Assembly: GCF_900128525.1 (NCBI RefSeq)
Contig: NZ_FQTQ01000021.1
Coordinates: forward strand, 1 to 46,199
Length of the DNA stretch: 46,199 nucleotides
Source: a methanotrophic endosymbiont of Bathymodiolus puteoserpentis (Logatchev)
Lineage (GTDB): Bacteria; Pseudomonadota; Gammaproteobacteria; Methylococcales; Methylomonadaceae
Direction: 5' to 3'
The stretch's first letter is position 1, and each line of letters opens with the position of its first letter. Of the stretch, positions 16,015 to 23,988 are shown piece after piece. The position numbers and the translations under genes were made by a program. The notes below the pieces were generated by a model. That model ran no database searches, was not told the origin of the DNA, and saw only the letters and a list, made by a program, of their open reading frames with translations.

Positions 16015-17765
16015 GATATTTTAGCCTCGACTAATTGAATAAAAGCGTCTTCCATTGTCGGTTCAGGCAAGTCCACCGAACGTACTTGTTGTTTGATTTC
16101 AGCAGGTGTACCTGAAGTTAAAATATCACCTTCACGCATAATCAGTAGGCGGTCACAATATTCTGCTTCCTCCATAAAATGTGTGGTAACCAAAACAGTG
16201 ACCCCGCTTGCTGCTAGTTGGTTAGTTCGATTCCAGAATTCTCGCCTGGCAAGTGGGTCTACGCCTGAGGTTGGCTCGTCGAGAAACAAAATTTCTGGCT
16301 CGTGCATTAATGCGCAAGCCATCGCTAGACGTTGCTTATAGCCCAGCGGTAAATCACCACTATTGGTATTTTTCTCTGCTTCTAATTCAAATTGCTGTAA
16401 AGCCCACTGTATTCGATTTTTTCGCTGAGCATTACGTAAGCCGTAGGCGCTACTGAAAAAATTAAGATTCTGTAAAACGCTTAGGTGTTCATACAAAGAG
16501 AACTTTTGCGACATATAGCCAATGCGCGCGCGGGCTTTAGCGGCAGCCTTACTTAAATCGACCCCAGCCACACTGAGCTGGCCATTGCTCACGGGTAATA
16601 AGCCACAAAGCATCCGAAAGGTCGTGGTTTTACCCGCACCATTTGCGCCTAATAAACCAAATATTTCACCGCGGTTAACAGAAAAATTTAACTTTTTAAC
16701 GGCTTGAAAATTACCAAACCAACGATCAACCCCTTCGACTTTAATAACTGTTGCATCATTAATAACGGTTGTTGTTTTAACGTTAGGGGATATCGCTTGA
16801 GTGGCGGTAAGGGGGTGTTGCGCTCTTAACAGGGCAATAAAGGCATCTTCTAGCCGAGGCGCAGTCGCTTCTATACGAATGCCTTCAAACTCGGCATTAA
16901 AGAGTGGTAACGTAGCTAAGTCTTTGTTAGCGCTAATAACACGAACTTTATCGCCTTGAATAACCGCATCAATGACGTCTGACTGACCGCTAAGCTTATT
17001 TTGTAAGTTTCGATTAGACAGAGAGGGGCTGCTTAATCGGTAACTTTGCCCTTGCATTGACTGCTTAAAAGCAGCAGGGCTGTTATGCGCAAGAATGTGG
17101 CCTTCATCTAGTAAAATAACATCGCTGCAACGCTCAGCCTCATCCAGATATGCGGTACTTAATAAGACCGTCATATCGTTAGCTTTAACTTGATGTTCGA
17201 TAATACTCCATAATTCTCTGCGTGATACAGGGTCAACGCCAACACTGGGTTCATCTAATAATAACAGCGCGGGTTGACTGAGTAACGTGCATGCTAACCC
17301 CAGTTTCTGTTTCATTCCGCCTGATAATTGTCCTGCCAAACGCTCGGTAAAGGCGGCGAGTCCAGTCATGCTCATGAGCGCCTGAAAGCGCTGTTCGCGT
17401 ACTGAGTGACTGACACCATGCAAATCGGCATAAAGCTTAAGATTCTCCGCCACACTCAAATCTTCGTATAAACCAAAACGCTGTGGCATATAGCCAATGA
17501 GGCGATGAACATCTGCTAGTTGATCAGTACAATTATGCCCAAAGACGGTGATAGTGCCGGTATCAGGCAGTAATAACCCTGCCGTTAAACGCAGCAAGGT
17601 CGTTTTACCCGCACCATCTGGCCCAACTAAACCGACAACGGCACCTTTATCTATTGTTAATGAAACAGATCGCAATGCATTAACACTGCGTGAGCCACTA
17701 CTGAACTGCTTATTTACCGCTTGCAATTCAAGCGCGAAAATAGCCTCAGCAGATGAATGGCTCAC
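16011..17765 (-). CDS. Tandem-domain ABC transporter ATPase (YbhF-like)
   Basis: The 584-aa protein contains two complete nucleotide-binding domains. The first has Walker A GPDGAGKTT (48-56), signature LSGGMKQK and Walker B LLLLDEPSVGVDP. The second has Walker A GANGAGKTT (about 372-380), a weakened signature LPLGYKQR, and Walker B ILFLDEPTSGVDP. This duplicated layout is that of E. coli YbhF, which pairs with two permeases and an HlyD-like protein. It overlaps genes on both sides by 4 nt, so the four are translated together. LPLGY in place of LSGG suggests one of the two ATP sites is degenerate. Confidence 0.92.
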   Translation of the reverse strand: MSHSSAEAIFALELQAVNKQFSSGSRSVNALRSVSLTIDKGAVVGLVGPDGAGKTTLLRLTAGLLLPDTGTITVFGHNCTDQLADVHRLIGYMPQRFGLYEDLSVAENLKLYADLHGVSHSVREQRFQALMSMTGLAAFTERLAGQLSGGMKQKLGLACTLLSQPALLLLDEPSVGVDPVSRRELWSIIEHQVKANDMTVLLSTAYLDEAERCSDVILLDEGHILAHNSPAAFKQSMQGQSYRLSSPSLSNRNLQNKLSGQSDVIDAVIQGDKVRVISANKDLATLPLFNAEFEGIRIEATAPRLEDAFIALLRAQHPLTATQAISPNVKTTTVINDATVIKVEGVDRWFGNFQAVKKLNFSVNRGEIFGLLGANGAGKTTTFRMLCGLLPVSNGQLSVAGVDLSKAAAKARARIGYMSQKFSLYEHLSVLQNLNFFSSAYGLRNAQRKNRIQWALQQFELEAEKNTNSGDLPLGYKQRLAMACALMHEPEILFLDEPTSGVDPLARREFWNRTNQLAASGVTVLVTTHFMEEAEYCDRLLIMREGDILTSGTPAEIKQQVRSVDLPEPTMEDAFIQLVEAKIS

Positions 17766-18799
17766 AATGAACCTGTACAGCTAGTCGCTTTAGTTTTAAT
17801 ATCTTCAGTTGCAGTAAGGTCAATACTGACCGTAATTGGCATACCTAGGCGCAATTCATTTTGTGCATTACAAGCAAATACTCGTACTTGATAAACTAGG
17901 CTGGTTCTCAGTTCTACGGTTTCTACTGCTTTAGGGGTGAATTCAGCGGTGGGTGAAATATAACCGACCCAGCCAGAATAGCTTTTATCTGGATAGCTAT
18001 CAGAATAAATTTGCGCACGCATCCCTTGATGGATTTTACCCAGATCCTGTTCTGACACATAAACTCTGGCCCAAACAGGATTCACCAGTGCTAGCGTATA
18101 AATGGGTGACTGACTATTTGCCATATCACCAGGCTCTAAAATTCTATCCTGAATAATTCCATCAGAAGGAGCATAAAGATGACCGTCTTGCCAAACTTTT
18201 TTTGCCAATTTTAGTGAGCTTTCATTCGCTTTTAGTATTGCTTGTGCTGCGGCAATATCTTCTTTACGTGGGCCTATCACGGCTAAATCTAATTGTTCTT
18301 GTAAGGCGTGCATTTTTTCACGAGCTGCGATATATTCAGAGCGAGCACGATCCACCGACTCTTTAGAGGTTAGCTTTTTTTTCACCAGACTTTGCAAGCG
18401 TTGTAGTTCTTTTTTAGTGTACGCCACCTCCGCTTGCGCTGATTTAACATCTGCTTTTGCCCTACGAATATCTTCTGGGCGTGTACCATTCAGCAAGCGA
18501 TTAACGACCTGTTGTTGCGCATCCATTTTAGCTTGTGCACTGTCCAGCGTATACTGAAAACGAGCTAAATCCTGTATAGCGAGTAATTGACCTTTGGTCA
18601 CTTGGTCACCTTCTTTCACATACATTTGTGCGATGTGTTCGGGGTCATGAAAAGTAAGCTGTACTTGGCGAATATCAATATTACCAAATAAGGTTAAGCG
18701 TGATTGATCCGTTTCCGAATAGGATTTGATATACCAAATAACTGAAATAGCAGCGATCAGTACGCATAGAGTCAGTATGACTTTAAAGGGTTTTCTCAT
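17762..18799 (-). CDS. HlyD/EmrA-type membrane fusion protein (YbhG-like)
   Basis: The 345-aa periplasmic adaptor has one N-terminal membrane anchor (about 7-24), a lipoyl-like half motif VKEGDQVTKGQLLAIQD (about 61-77), a helical hairpin rich in Q, A, K and E (about 80-185), the second lipoyl half APSDGIIQDRILEPGDMA, and a beta-barrel to the C-terminus. It would link the inner-membrane exporter to an outer-membrane channel such as TolC, which is not in the window. It is the first gene of the operon. AAGGA lies 8 nt before the ATG on the minus strand, which supports this start. Confidence 0.9.
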   Translation of the reverse strand: MRKPFKVILTLCVLIAAISVIWYIKSYSETDQSRLTLFGNIDIRQVQLTFHDPEHIAQMYVKEGDQVTKGQLLAIQDLARFQYTLDSAQAKMDAQQQVVNRLLNGTRPEDIRRAKADVKSAQAEVAYTKKELQRLQSLVKKKLTSKESVDRARSEYIAAREKMHALQEQLDLAVIGPRKEDIAAAQAILKANESSLKLAKKVWQDGHLYAPSDGIIQDRILEPGDMANSQSPIYTLALVNPVWARVYVSEQDLGKIHQGMRAQIYSDSYPDKSYSGWVGYISPTAEFTPKAVETVELRTSLVYQVRVFACNAQNELRLGMPITVSIDLTATEDIKTKATSCTGSL

Positions 18800-19362
18800 G
18801 ATTTTCTGTCCTTAAGTCTTTTTCAATTAACAAATAAGTCCAAATAGACCGTTTAGTTTATCCCTAATATTAGATTTTCTATATAGATTATACATAAATA
18901 AAATTTTGGCTCTTATTCATGTTTTTCATCATTATTTTTTTTAAAATCAGAGACCCTTTGTCGTATCCTGAATTCGTATAATAAGGTGCAATAACAAAAT
19001 AACGCTTACTGAAAAGCAGGGCAATGAAGTGGTAGCGAAGTTATGATTTTAGTCCACAGTAGGTGCTAGGAAGGCTAGTGGTTATCTCGACAGCTGCAAG
19101 CCATTTGAGGTACTTTACTGTGGCAGTTTTGTGTTGTGAAGCGGGAGCAGGGCGTACTGGAGCTTGTCCAGTTCGCCCTGTATGTGAATGAATCTTTGAC
19201 GACAGGAGTCCCAAGCATTTCATAAGGTAGGATAATGCGCCCGAGCTCTGAAAAGAAATATGGCACTACATTTTAATTGCAAATAGAAATTCTTGTAATC
19301 CTTACGTTTTCATTTTTTGATGCTACTAAAATTGGCAATTTAGTGACTTGGGGACTAAAAAT
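18800..19362. other. 563-bp intergenic region with exporter promoter and cryptic hairpin
   Basis: The first 150 bp are AT-rich and must carry the promoter of the ybhG-like operon (minus strand). TAGACCG at 18854-18860 matches a half site of many TetR-family operators, but a convincing second half is missing. The GC-richer block 19040-19265 differs in composition from its surroundings. It contains a hairpin at 19149-19179: 13-bp arms, one mismatch, 5-nt loop. Short frames in the block look non-coding. It could be a remnant of a mobile element or gene; I recognise no family. Confidence 0.5.
19149..19179. repeat. Strong hairpin in cryptic spacer
   Basis: AGGGCGTACTGGA (19149-19161) and TCCAGTTCGCCCT (19167-19179) pair over 12 of 13 positions around loop GCTTG. 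There is no T-run after it, so it is not a typical terminator. Confidence 0.75.
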
Positions 19363-19902
19363 TTAATGCCAACCACCGTATTGTTTGGTTGGATCACCAC
19401 GAAAGCCTGTTGAAGTTTTATTCGCATCAGGCACACCCACAGTACTATCGGCTGCCATCACCATGTTAGCATAAGTATAGCCGCCTAAAGCTTTAGCTCG
19501 ATTGGCAATCTTAGTTGTCAATGGACTAATATCATAACTAGAAACTGCAGGAGAAATAACGACTGCAACCAACTTTTCTTGCGAACCTTTAGGGCTAACC
19601 GTCAAAACAACAGGCAAAGTTGTTCCTTGAGGAATTTCAACTGAATAATGCTTACTATTTTCTAATTTCGTACGAGCAACAATCTTGCCTGAGCTATCCG
19701 CTACTTTAATTTCAGCATTAAGTACAGAGCCATTTTCATCAGTCACAATTCCTTTTAGTACTTTCAGTTCTTTATATGTTTGTACAGGCACTGTTAAACC
19801 ATTTTTGTTTGATTTTTTATCATCACAAGCTACCAAAATGGTACTGGCTATCGATAAGGCAAATAAGCGTGCGATCATTTTATTTTTATTATAAGTATGC
19901 AT
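19363..19902 (-). CDS. Small lipoprotein with carboxypeptidase-regulatory-like fold
   Basis: The 179-aa protein starts with a lipoprotein signal peptide; the lipobox is ILVAC with Cys26. Asp at +2 and +3 (CDDKKS) would favour retention in the inner membrane by E. coli Lol rules. Residues about 45-115 (LKGIVTDENGSVLNAEIKV, then SKHYSVEIPQGTTLPVVLTV) look like a CarboxypepD_reg or Ig-like beta sandwich of the kind found in surface and TonB-linked proteins. The end, GFRGDPTKQYGGWH, is unusual and not recognised. It appears to be a single gene on the minus strand. Function unknown. Confidence 0.7.
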   Translation of the reverse strand: MHTYNKNKMIARLFALSIASTILVACDDKKSNKNGLTVPVQTYKELKVLKGIVTDENGSVLNAEIKVADSSGKIVARTKLENSKHYSVEIPQGTTLPVVLTVSPKGSQEKLVAVVISPAVSSYDISPLTTKIANRAKALGGYTYANMVMAADSTVGVPDANKTSTGFRGDPTKQYGGWH

Positions 19903-20089
19903 TTTGACCTTCCTAAAAATATCTACAAAGCTGCATCATAACACATAGATATACTGATACTATAAGGAGCCTTCTCCCACAGGGAAAACGCATTAAAATT
20001 ATTAGTCTAACAATAACTTATGACTCTAAAATAATCATTCCTTTAACTTTATTCGTCTTTTTATCTTTTTATCTTTTTATTTTGTAACT

Positions 20090-20962
20090 TCAGTTTTCTG
20101 GCTGCTCTAAAGAATTACCACAATATTTGCAAAAACTAGCATCTTGGTCGTGGCCAATCTGACCGCAGCTAGGGCAGGCATGATTAGTCAATTTGTCGGG
20201 TTGATACTGTTTGATGAGTTCTGCACTATAAATTCCTGTCGGTACAGCTAGAATGCCATAACCCATAATCATAATACTAGAGGCAATAATTTGACCTAGA
20301 GGAGTTTGTGGCGCAATATCGCCATAACCAACGGTGGTTAAAGTAACGATAGCCCAATAAACAGATTTAGGAATACTCGTAAAACCTGCAGCACTGCCTT
20401 CGACGACATAAAGTAATGAGCCAAAAATAACGGCTAAGGTTAAAACGGTATACAGAAAGACTAGAATTTTATGCCAGCTACTTTTAAGTGCTGTGATTAA
20501 AACTTCTGCTTCTTCCATATATTCTGCCAATTTAAAAATACGGAAAATGCGCAATAAACGTAAGATACGAATAATCAGCAAATATTTGGCACTGGGTAGT
20601 AATAAGCCGAGATAGCTAGGTAAAATAGATAGTAAGTCGATAACACCAAAAAAGCTACGCGCATAAAGCTTGGGCTGACGTACGGCAATCAGGCGGAAAA
20701 TGTATTCTATAGTAAACAGTAAGGTAAACCCCCACTCAAGATAAAAAAATAATGGGCTATATTGTTGGTAAAATGCTTCTACGCTGCTTAGCATAACGAC
20801 CAATATACTGATAAAAATACTGATAATTAAAATAATATCAAACAGCTTACCTGTATTTGTTTCTGCACCAAAAATAATTGTATTAAGAGTTTCCCGCCAA
20901 GGAGATAAATGCTTTCCAGAATTATAATATAGCCTATCTCGTGTGTTTTTTTGAGGTTGCAT
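20090..20962 (-). CDS. Voltage-gated-type potassium channel with zinc-ribbon tail
   Basis: The 290-aa protein has six membrane helices of the Ion_trans family. S4 carries arginines at roughly every third position (IRILRLLRIFRIFKL, about 130-145), marking a voltage sensor. The pore loop has the K+ selectivity filter TTVGYGD at about 208-214, followed by S6. The cytoplasmic C-terminus ends in two CxxC pairs, CPSCG and CKYCG (about 263-283), a zinc ribbon. KvAP-like bacterial channels share the core; the zinc ribbon is an add-on that could bind a partner or sense metal or redox. It is divergent from glnS across a 158-bp spacer. Confidence 0.9.
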   Translation of the reverse strand: MQPQKNTRDRLYYNSGKHLSPWRETLNTIIFGAETNTGKLFDIILIISIFISILVVMLSSVEAFYQQYSPLFFYLEWGFTLLFTIEYIFRLIAVRQPKLYARSFFGVIDLLSILPSYLGLLLPSAKYLLIIRILRLLRIFRIFKLAEYMEEAEVLITALKSSWHKILVFLYTVLTLAVIFGSLLYVVEGSAAGFTSIPKSVYWAIVTLTTVGYGDIAPQTPLGQIIASSIMIMGYGILAVPTGIYSAELIKQYQPDKLTNHACPSCGQIGHDQDASFCKYCGNSLEQPEN

Positions 20963-21120
20963 AGGTAAAATTGAGTTTGTTTGTAGGACTGATTTTGCTA
21001 GTTACTATCGCATTATATTATGCTATTGTAACGCTCCTGATCTATAGGTGATTTTACCACCTCTCGTGCACATCTCAATTTTGTATGTGCTTTGTTTAAT
21101 ACTTGTTTCTAAATAGCTAA

Positions 21121-22776
21121 ATGTCAACCATAGAAAATTTACCTGCCACAAATTTTATTCGCCAAATAGTTGCTAAAGATTTAGCTGAAAACAAACATAA
21201 TAAAGTCATTACTCGCTTTCCCCCTGAGCCTAATGGTTTTTTACATATTGGACATGCAAAATCAATTTGCTTAAATTTCGGTATTGCTTCGGAGTTTAGT
21301 GGACTGTGTAATTTGCGTTTTGACGATACTAACCCTGAGAAAGAAAGTATTGAATATGTCCATGCGATAGAAAAAGATGTGCATTGGCTGGGTTTTAAAT
21401 GGGCTGAATTAAGACACTCTTCTGATTATTTTGAACAGCTTTATGATTTTGCTGTCGAATTGATAGAGAAGGGCTTAGCTTATGTGGATAGCCTTAATGC
21501 GGAGCAGATGCGTGAATACCGTGGTTCATTAACAAAGCCAGGTAAAGAAAGCCCAGACCGTCATCGTAGTATTGCCGAAAATCTAGATTTATTTACGCGT
21601 ATGCGTGCGGGTGAATTCTCCGATGGACAATATTTGCTGCGTGCCAAAATTGATATGGCTGCATCTAATATAAATATGCGTGACCCTGCTTTATACCGTA
21701 TTCGTCGAGTGCATCATCAACGTACTGGCGATGCTTGGTGTATTTACCCTATGTATGATTATACACACTGTATTTCTGATGCATTAGAAGGTATTACACA
21801 CTCACTTTGCACGCTTGAATTTGCCGACCACCGCCCTTTGTACGATTGGATCTTAGATAATATTAGTATCGATTGTCATCCACTGCAAATTGAATTTTCG
21901 CGCTTAGAATTGGAATATACCATTGTTAGTAAACGTAAATTAAATCAACTCGTGGTTGAAGGACATGTGAGTGGTTGGGATGATCCACGCATGCCAACGA
22001 TTGCCGGCTTGCGTCGTGCGGGTTTTACGCCAGCTGCAATTCGTGATTTTTGTGAGCGCATTGGTGTGACAAAAAAAGATGCATGGATTGAAATGTCTGT
22101 ATTAGAAAGTTGCATTCGAGAAGATTTGAATAATACGGCTTTCCGTGCCATGGCTGTTTTAGAGCCTCTTAAAGTTGTACTGGAAAATTATCCAGAAGCT
22201 CAAGTTGAGCAGTTAGAAATGAGCAACCACCCCCAAGATGAAACTCAAGGCAAACGAATAGTTCCCTTTGCTAAAGTCGTGTATATAGAGCAAGATGATT
22301 TTGCCGATATTCCGCCACCTAAATATAAGCGGCTCATTGAGGGCGGTGAAGTTCGTTTGCGCGGTGCTTATGTGATTAAATGCAACGAAATTATTAAAGA
22401 TGCTGAGGGTAAAGTCATTGAATTGCGCTGTACTTACGATGAGAACACTCTGGGAAAAAAACCTGAAGGACGTAAGGTAAAAGGGGTAATTCATTGGGTT
22501 GCAGCTGAGCATGCTTTAGATGCAGAAGTCCGCTTGTATGATCGTTTATTTAATGTTGCTAATCCCAGTGCCGAAGAAAATTTTTGTGATGCATTAAACC
22601 CTAACTCTTTAGAAGTTGTAACGGATGCTAAAGTTGAATCTAGTCTTGCAAAGGCTGAACTAGGTAGCCGCTTTCAATTTGAGCGTGTGGGTTATTTTTG
22701 TTTAGATACTAAAGACAGTTCGGCTAGTAAATTAGTTTTTAACCGTACTGTTACCTTGCGAGATACTTGGGTGTAA
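21121..22776 (+). CDS. glnS: Glutamine--tRNA ligase
   Basis: The 551-aa class I synthetase attaches glutamine to tRNA-Gln. [16 protein letters not shown] holds the HIGH signature at residues 42-45, and VSKRKL at about 269-274 is the KMSKS counterpart used by GlnRS. The acceptor-binding and C-terminal beta-barrel anticodon domains are present ([21 protein letters not shown]). The ending [11 protein letters not shown]-like block ([12 protein letters not shown]) is normal for the family. It begins directly at ATG 21121 with no strong Shine-Dalgarno. The globin gene follows after 33 nt and may be cotranscribed. Confidence 0.97.
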   Translation: MSTIENLPATNFIRQIVAKDLAENKHNKVITRFPPEPNGFLHIGHAKSICLNFGIASEFSGLCNLRFDDTNPEKESIEYVHAIEKDVHWLGFKWAELRHSSDYFEQLYDFAVELIEKGLAYVDSLNAEQMREYRGSLTKPGKESPDRHRSIAENLDLFTRMRAGEFSDGQYLLRAKIDMAASNINMRDPALYRIRRVHHQRTGDAWCIYPMYDYTHCISDALEGITHSLCTLEFADHRPLYDWILDNISIDCHPLQIEFSRLELEYTIVSKRKLNQLVVEGHVSGWDDPRMPTIAGLRRAGFTPAAIRDFCERIGVTKKDAWIEMSVLESCIREDLNNTAFRAMAVLEPLKVVLENYPEAQVEQLEMSNHPQDETQGKRIVPFAKVVYIEQDDFADIPPPKYKRLIEGGEVRLRGAYVIKCNEIIKDAEGKVIELRCTYDENTLGKKPEGRKVKGVIHWVAAEHALDAEVRLYDRLFNVANPSAEENFCDALNPNSLEVVTDAKVESSLAKAELGSRFQFERVGYFCLDTKDSSASKLVFNRTVTLRDTWV

Positions 22777-22809
22777 CAAGAACACAAAATTAATGATGAA
22801 GGAATCTTT

Positions 22810-23334
22810 ATGATGTATGGTATTTTATTTGTTGTTATAGGACTCGCCTGTTTGCTTTTAGTGCAAAATATAAAAAAGCAGCGACAAAATCAGCTGCAAT
22901 ATATACAAGAGGCTCCTTCACCGCTTAGTGCTGACCAAATACGCCTAATTCAAGAGTCATGGCAGCGTATTTTACCTATCAAAGAACAGGCAGCAGAATT
23001 ATTTTATGCGCGCCTATTTGAATTAGATCCTAGTGTTAAAAAACTTTTTAAGGGGAAATTAGATTATCAAGGTGATAAATTAATGACTACTTTAGATGTT
23101 GTTGTTAATTCATTAGATAATTTAGGTGAAGTAGAGGCTATGTTACAGGCAATGGGTAAGCGGCATATAATTTATGGTGTTGAAGTAGCCCATTTTGAAA
23201 CCGTTGGTGCTGCTTTATTATCGGCCTTAGAGCAAGGTTTAGGCGAGTATTTTACTGAAGAAGTAAAAGAAGCTTGGGCTATTGCTTACGGTTTAATTGC
23301 TGACACCATGAAACAAGCTGCTTATAGTTCTTAG
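22810..23334 (+). CDS. Membrane-anchored globin-family protein
   Basis: The 174-aa protein has an N-terminal hydrophobic helix (about 3-20), a short polar linker and a three-over-three globin domain (about 39-170). His119 in GKRHIIYGV is the proximal F8 heme ligand, by comparison with Vitreoscilla-type globins (KH..GV..AHY). Gln87 is a plausible distal E7 residue. FAD and NAD domains of flavohaemoglobins are absent. It may bind O2 or NO at the membrane or donate to a respiratory partner; the partner is unknown. AAGGAA lies 6 nt before the start, and glnS ends 33 nt upstream. Confidence 0.88.
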   Translation: MMYGILFVVIGLACLLLVQNIKKQRQNQLQYIQEAPSPLSADQIRLIQESWQRILPIKEQAAELFYARLFELDPSVKKLFKGKLDYQGDKLMTTLDVVVNSLDNLGEVEAMLQAMGKRHIIYGVEVAHFETVGAALLSALEQGLGEYFTEEVKEAWAIAYGLIADTMKQAAYSS

Positions 23335-23443
23335 TTGTGAAAACTGAAAGATAATGCAACGTGTGCTGCTAGCGCACTACTTCGGGTTGGCAACAGCCCT
23401 ATCGCCGCTTATTTTTTTGTTAGGCTATTTTGTTTGTTGAAAT

Positions 23444-23869
23444 TTAATAATTTACATACCATACAGAATAATCATCAAGAGCCTGATAGTTCTTAGACGT
23501 TACTTCAATTGCTTTAAGGCAATCTAGTTCAATAATAAATTTCTTTTTATCTGATTGCCTTTTTACTTTAACTAATATTTGTTCATCTACATCATTTTCA
23601 AATGCAACAAGCTCAAATATATCTTTATAAGATGGATTGTCTTTTTTTAGTTTTTCATACTCTTTTTTACTTCCATACCCAAATACATAACTTTCCTCCC
23701 ATGGAAAATATTCTATTCCTGTCATAATACAAGGAGAGTCTAAATTATTTTTCAGGTATTTAAAATATTTATTAAGAGTTTTTGAGGTTTTCCATAGATT
23801 GTCTTCATTAATTACTCCATCAGAAAGAATTTGTGCGATTCTTTTTTCTTGTTCATCTAGTTTTGACAT
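23444..23869 (-). CDS. Hypothetical protein, 141 aa
   Basis: I do not recognise a family with certainty. The protein is soluble, rich in Lys, Glu and Tyr, and has no signal peptide or membrane segment. A central SPCIMTGIEYFPWEESYVFG segment followed by a basic/acidic helix and YKDIFELV suggests a compact alpha/beta domain. The AT-rich codon use differs from glnS next door, which hints at acquisition. Single-gene placement and composition resemble orphan immunity-type proteins, but no toxin is adjacent, so that is speculation. Confidence 0.6.
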   Translation of the reverse strand: MSKLDEQEKRIAQILSDGVINEDNLWKTSKTLNKYFKYLKNNLDSPCIMTGIEYFPWEESYVFGYGSKKEYEKLKKDNPSYKDIFELVAFENDVDEQILVKVKRQSDKKKFIIELDCLKAIEVTSKNYQALDDYSVWYVNY

Positions 23870-23988
23870 AATTCACAATATTTCTTTATTTTCCAAATTA
23901 AAATTACTGATAGCCTAACAGCCTGCCTAGGGCTGATAGGGATTGCTAGGTAGATTTATATAAAGGCTGAAAACGATTATAAGCTTGC

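Noticed and set aside
14061-17784. Plus-strand ORFs opposite the ABC exporter genes
   Set aside because: All are antisense shadows of the four well-supported minus-strand genes.
19041-19266. Two small minus-strand ORFs of 60-63 codons
   Set aside because: They overlap each other in different frames, have no Shine-Dalgarno and cross a hairpin; composition does not look coding.
23335-23443. Possible tRNA or structured RNA after the globin gene
   Set aside because: A short GC-rich patch followed by a T-run looks like a weak terminator at most; no cloverleaf can be drawn.
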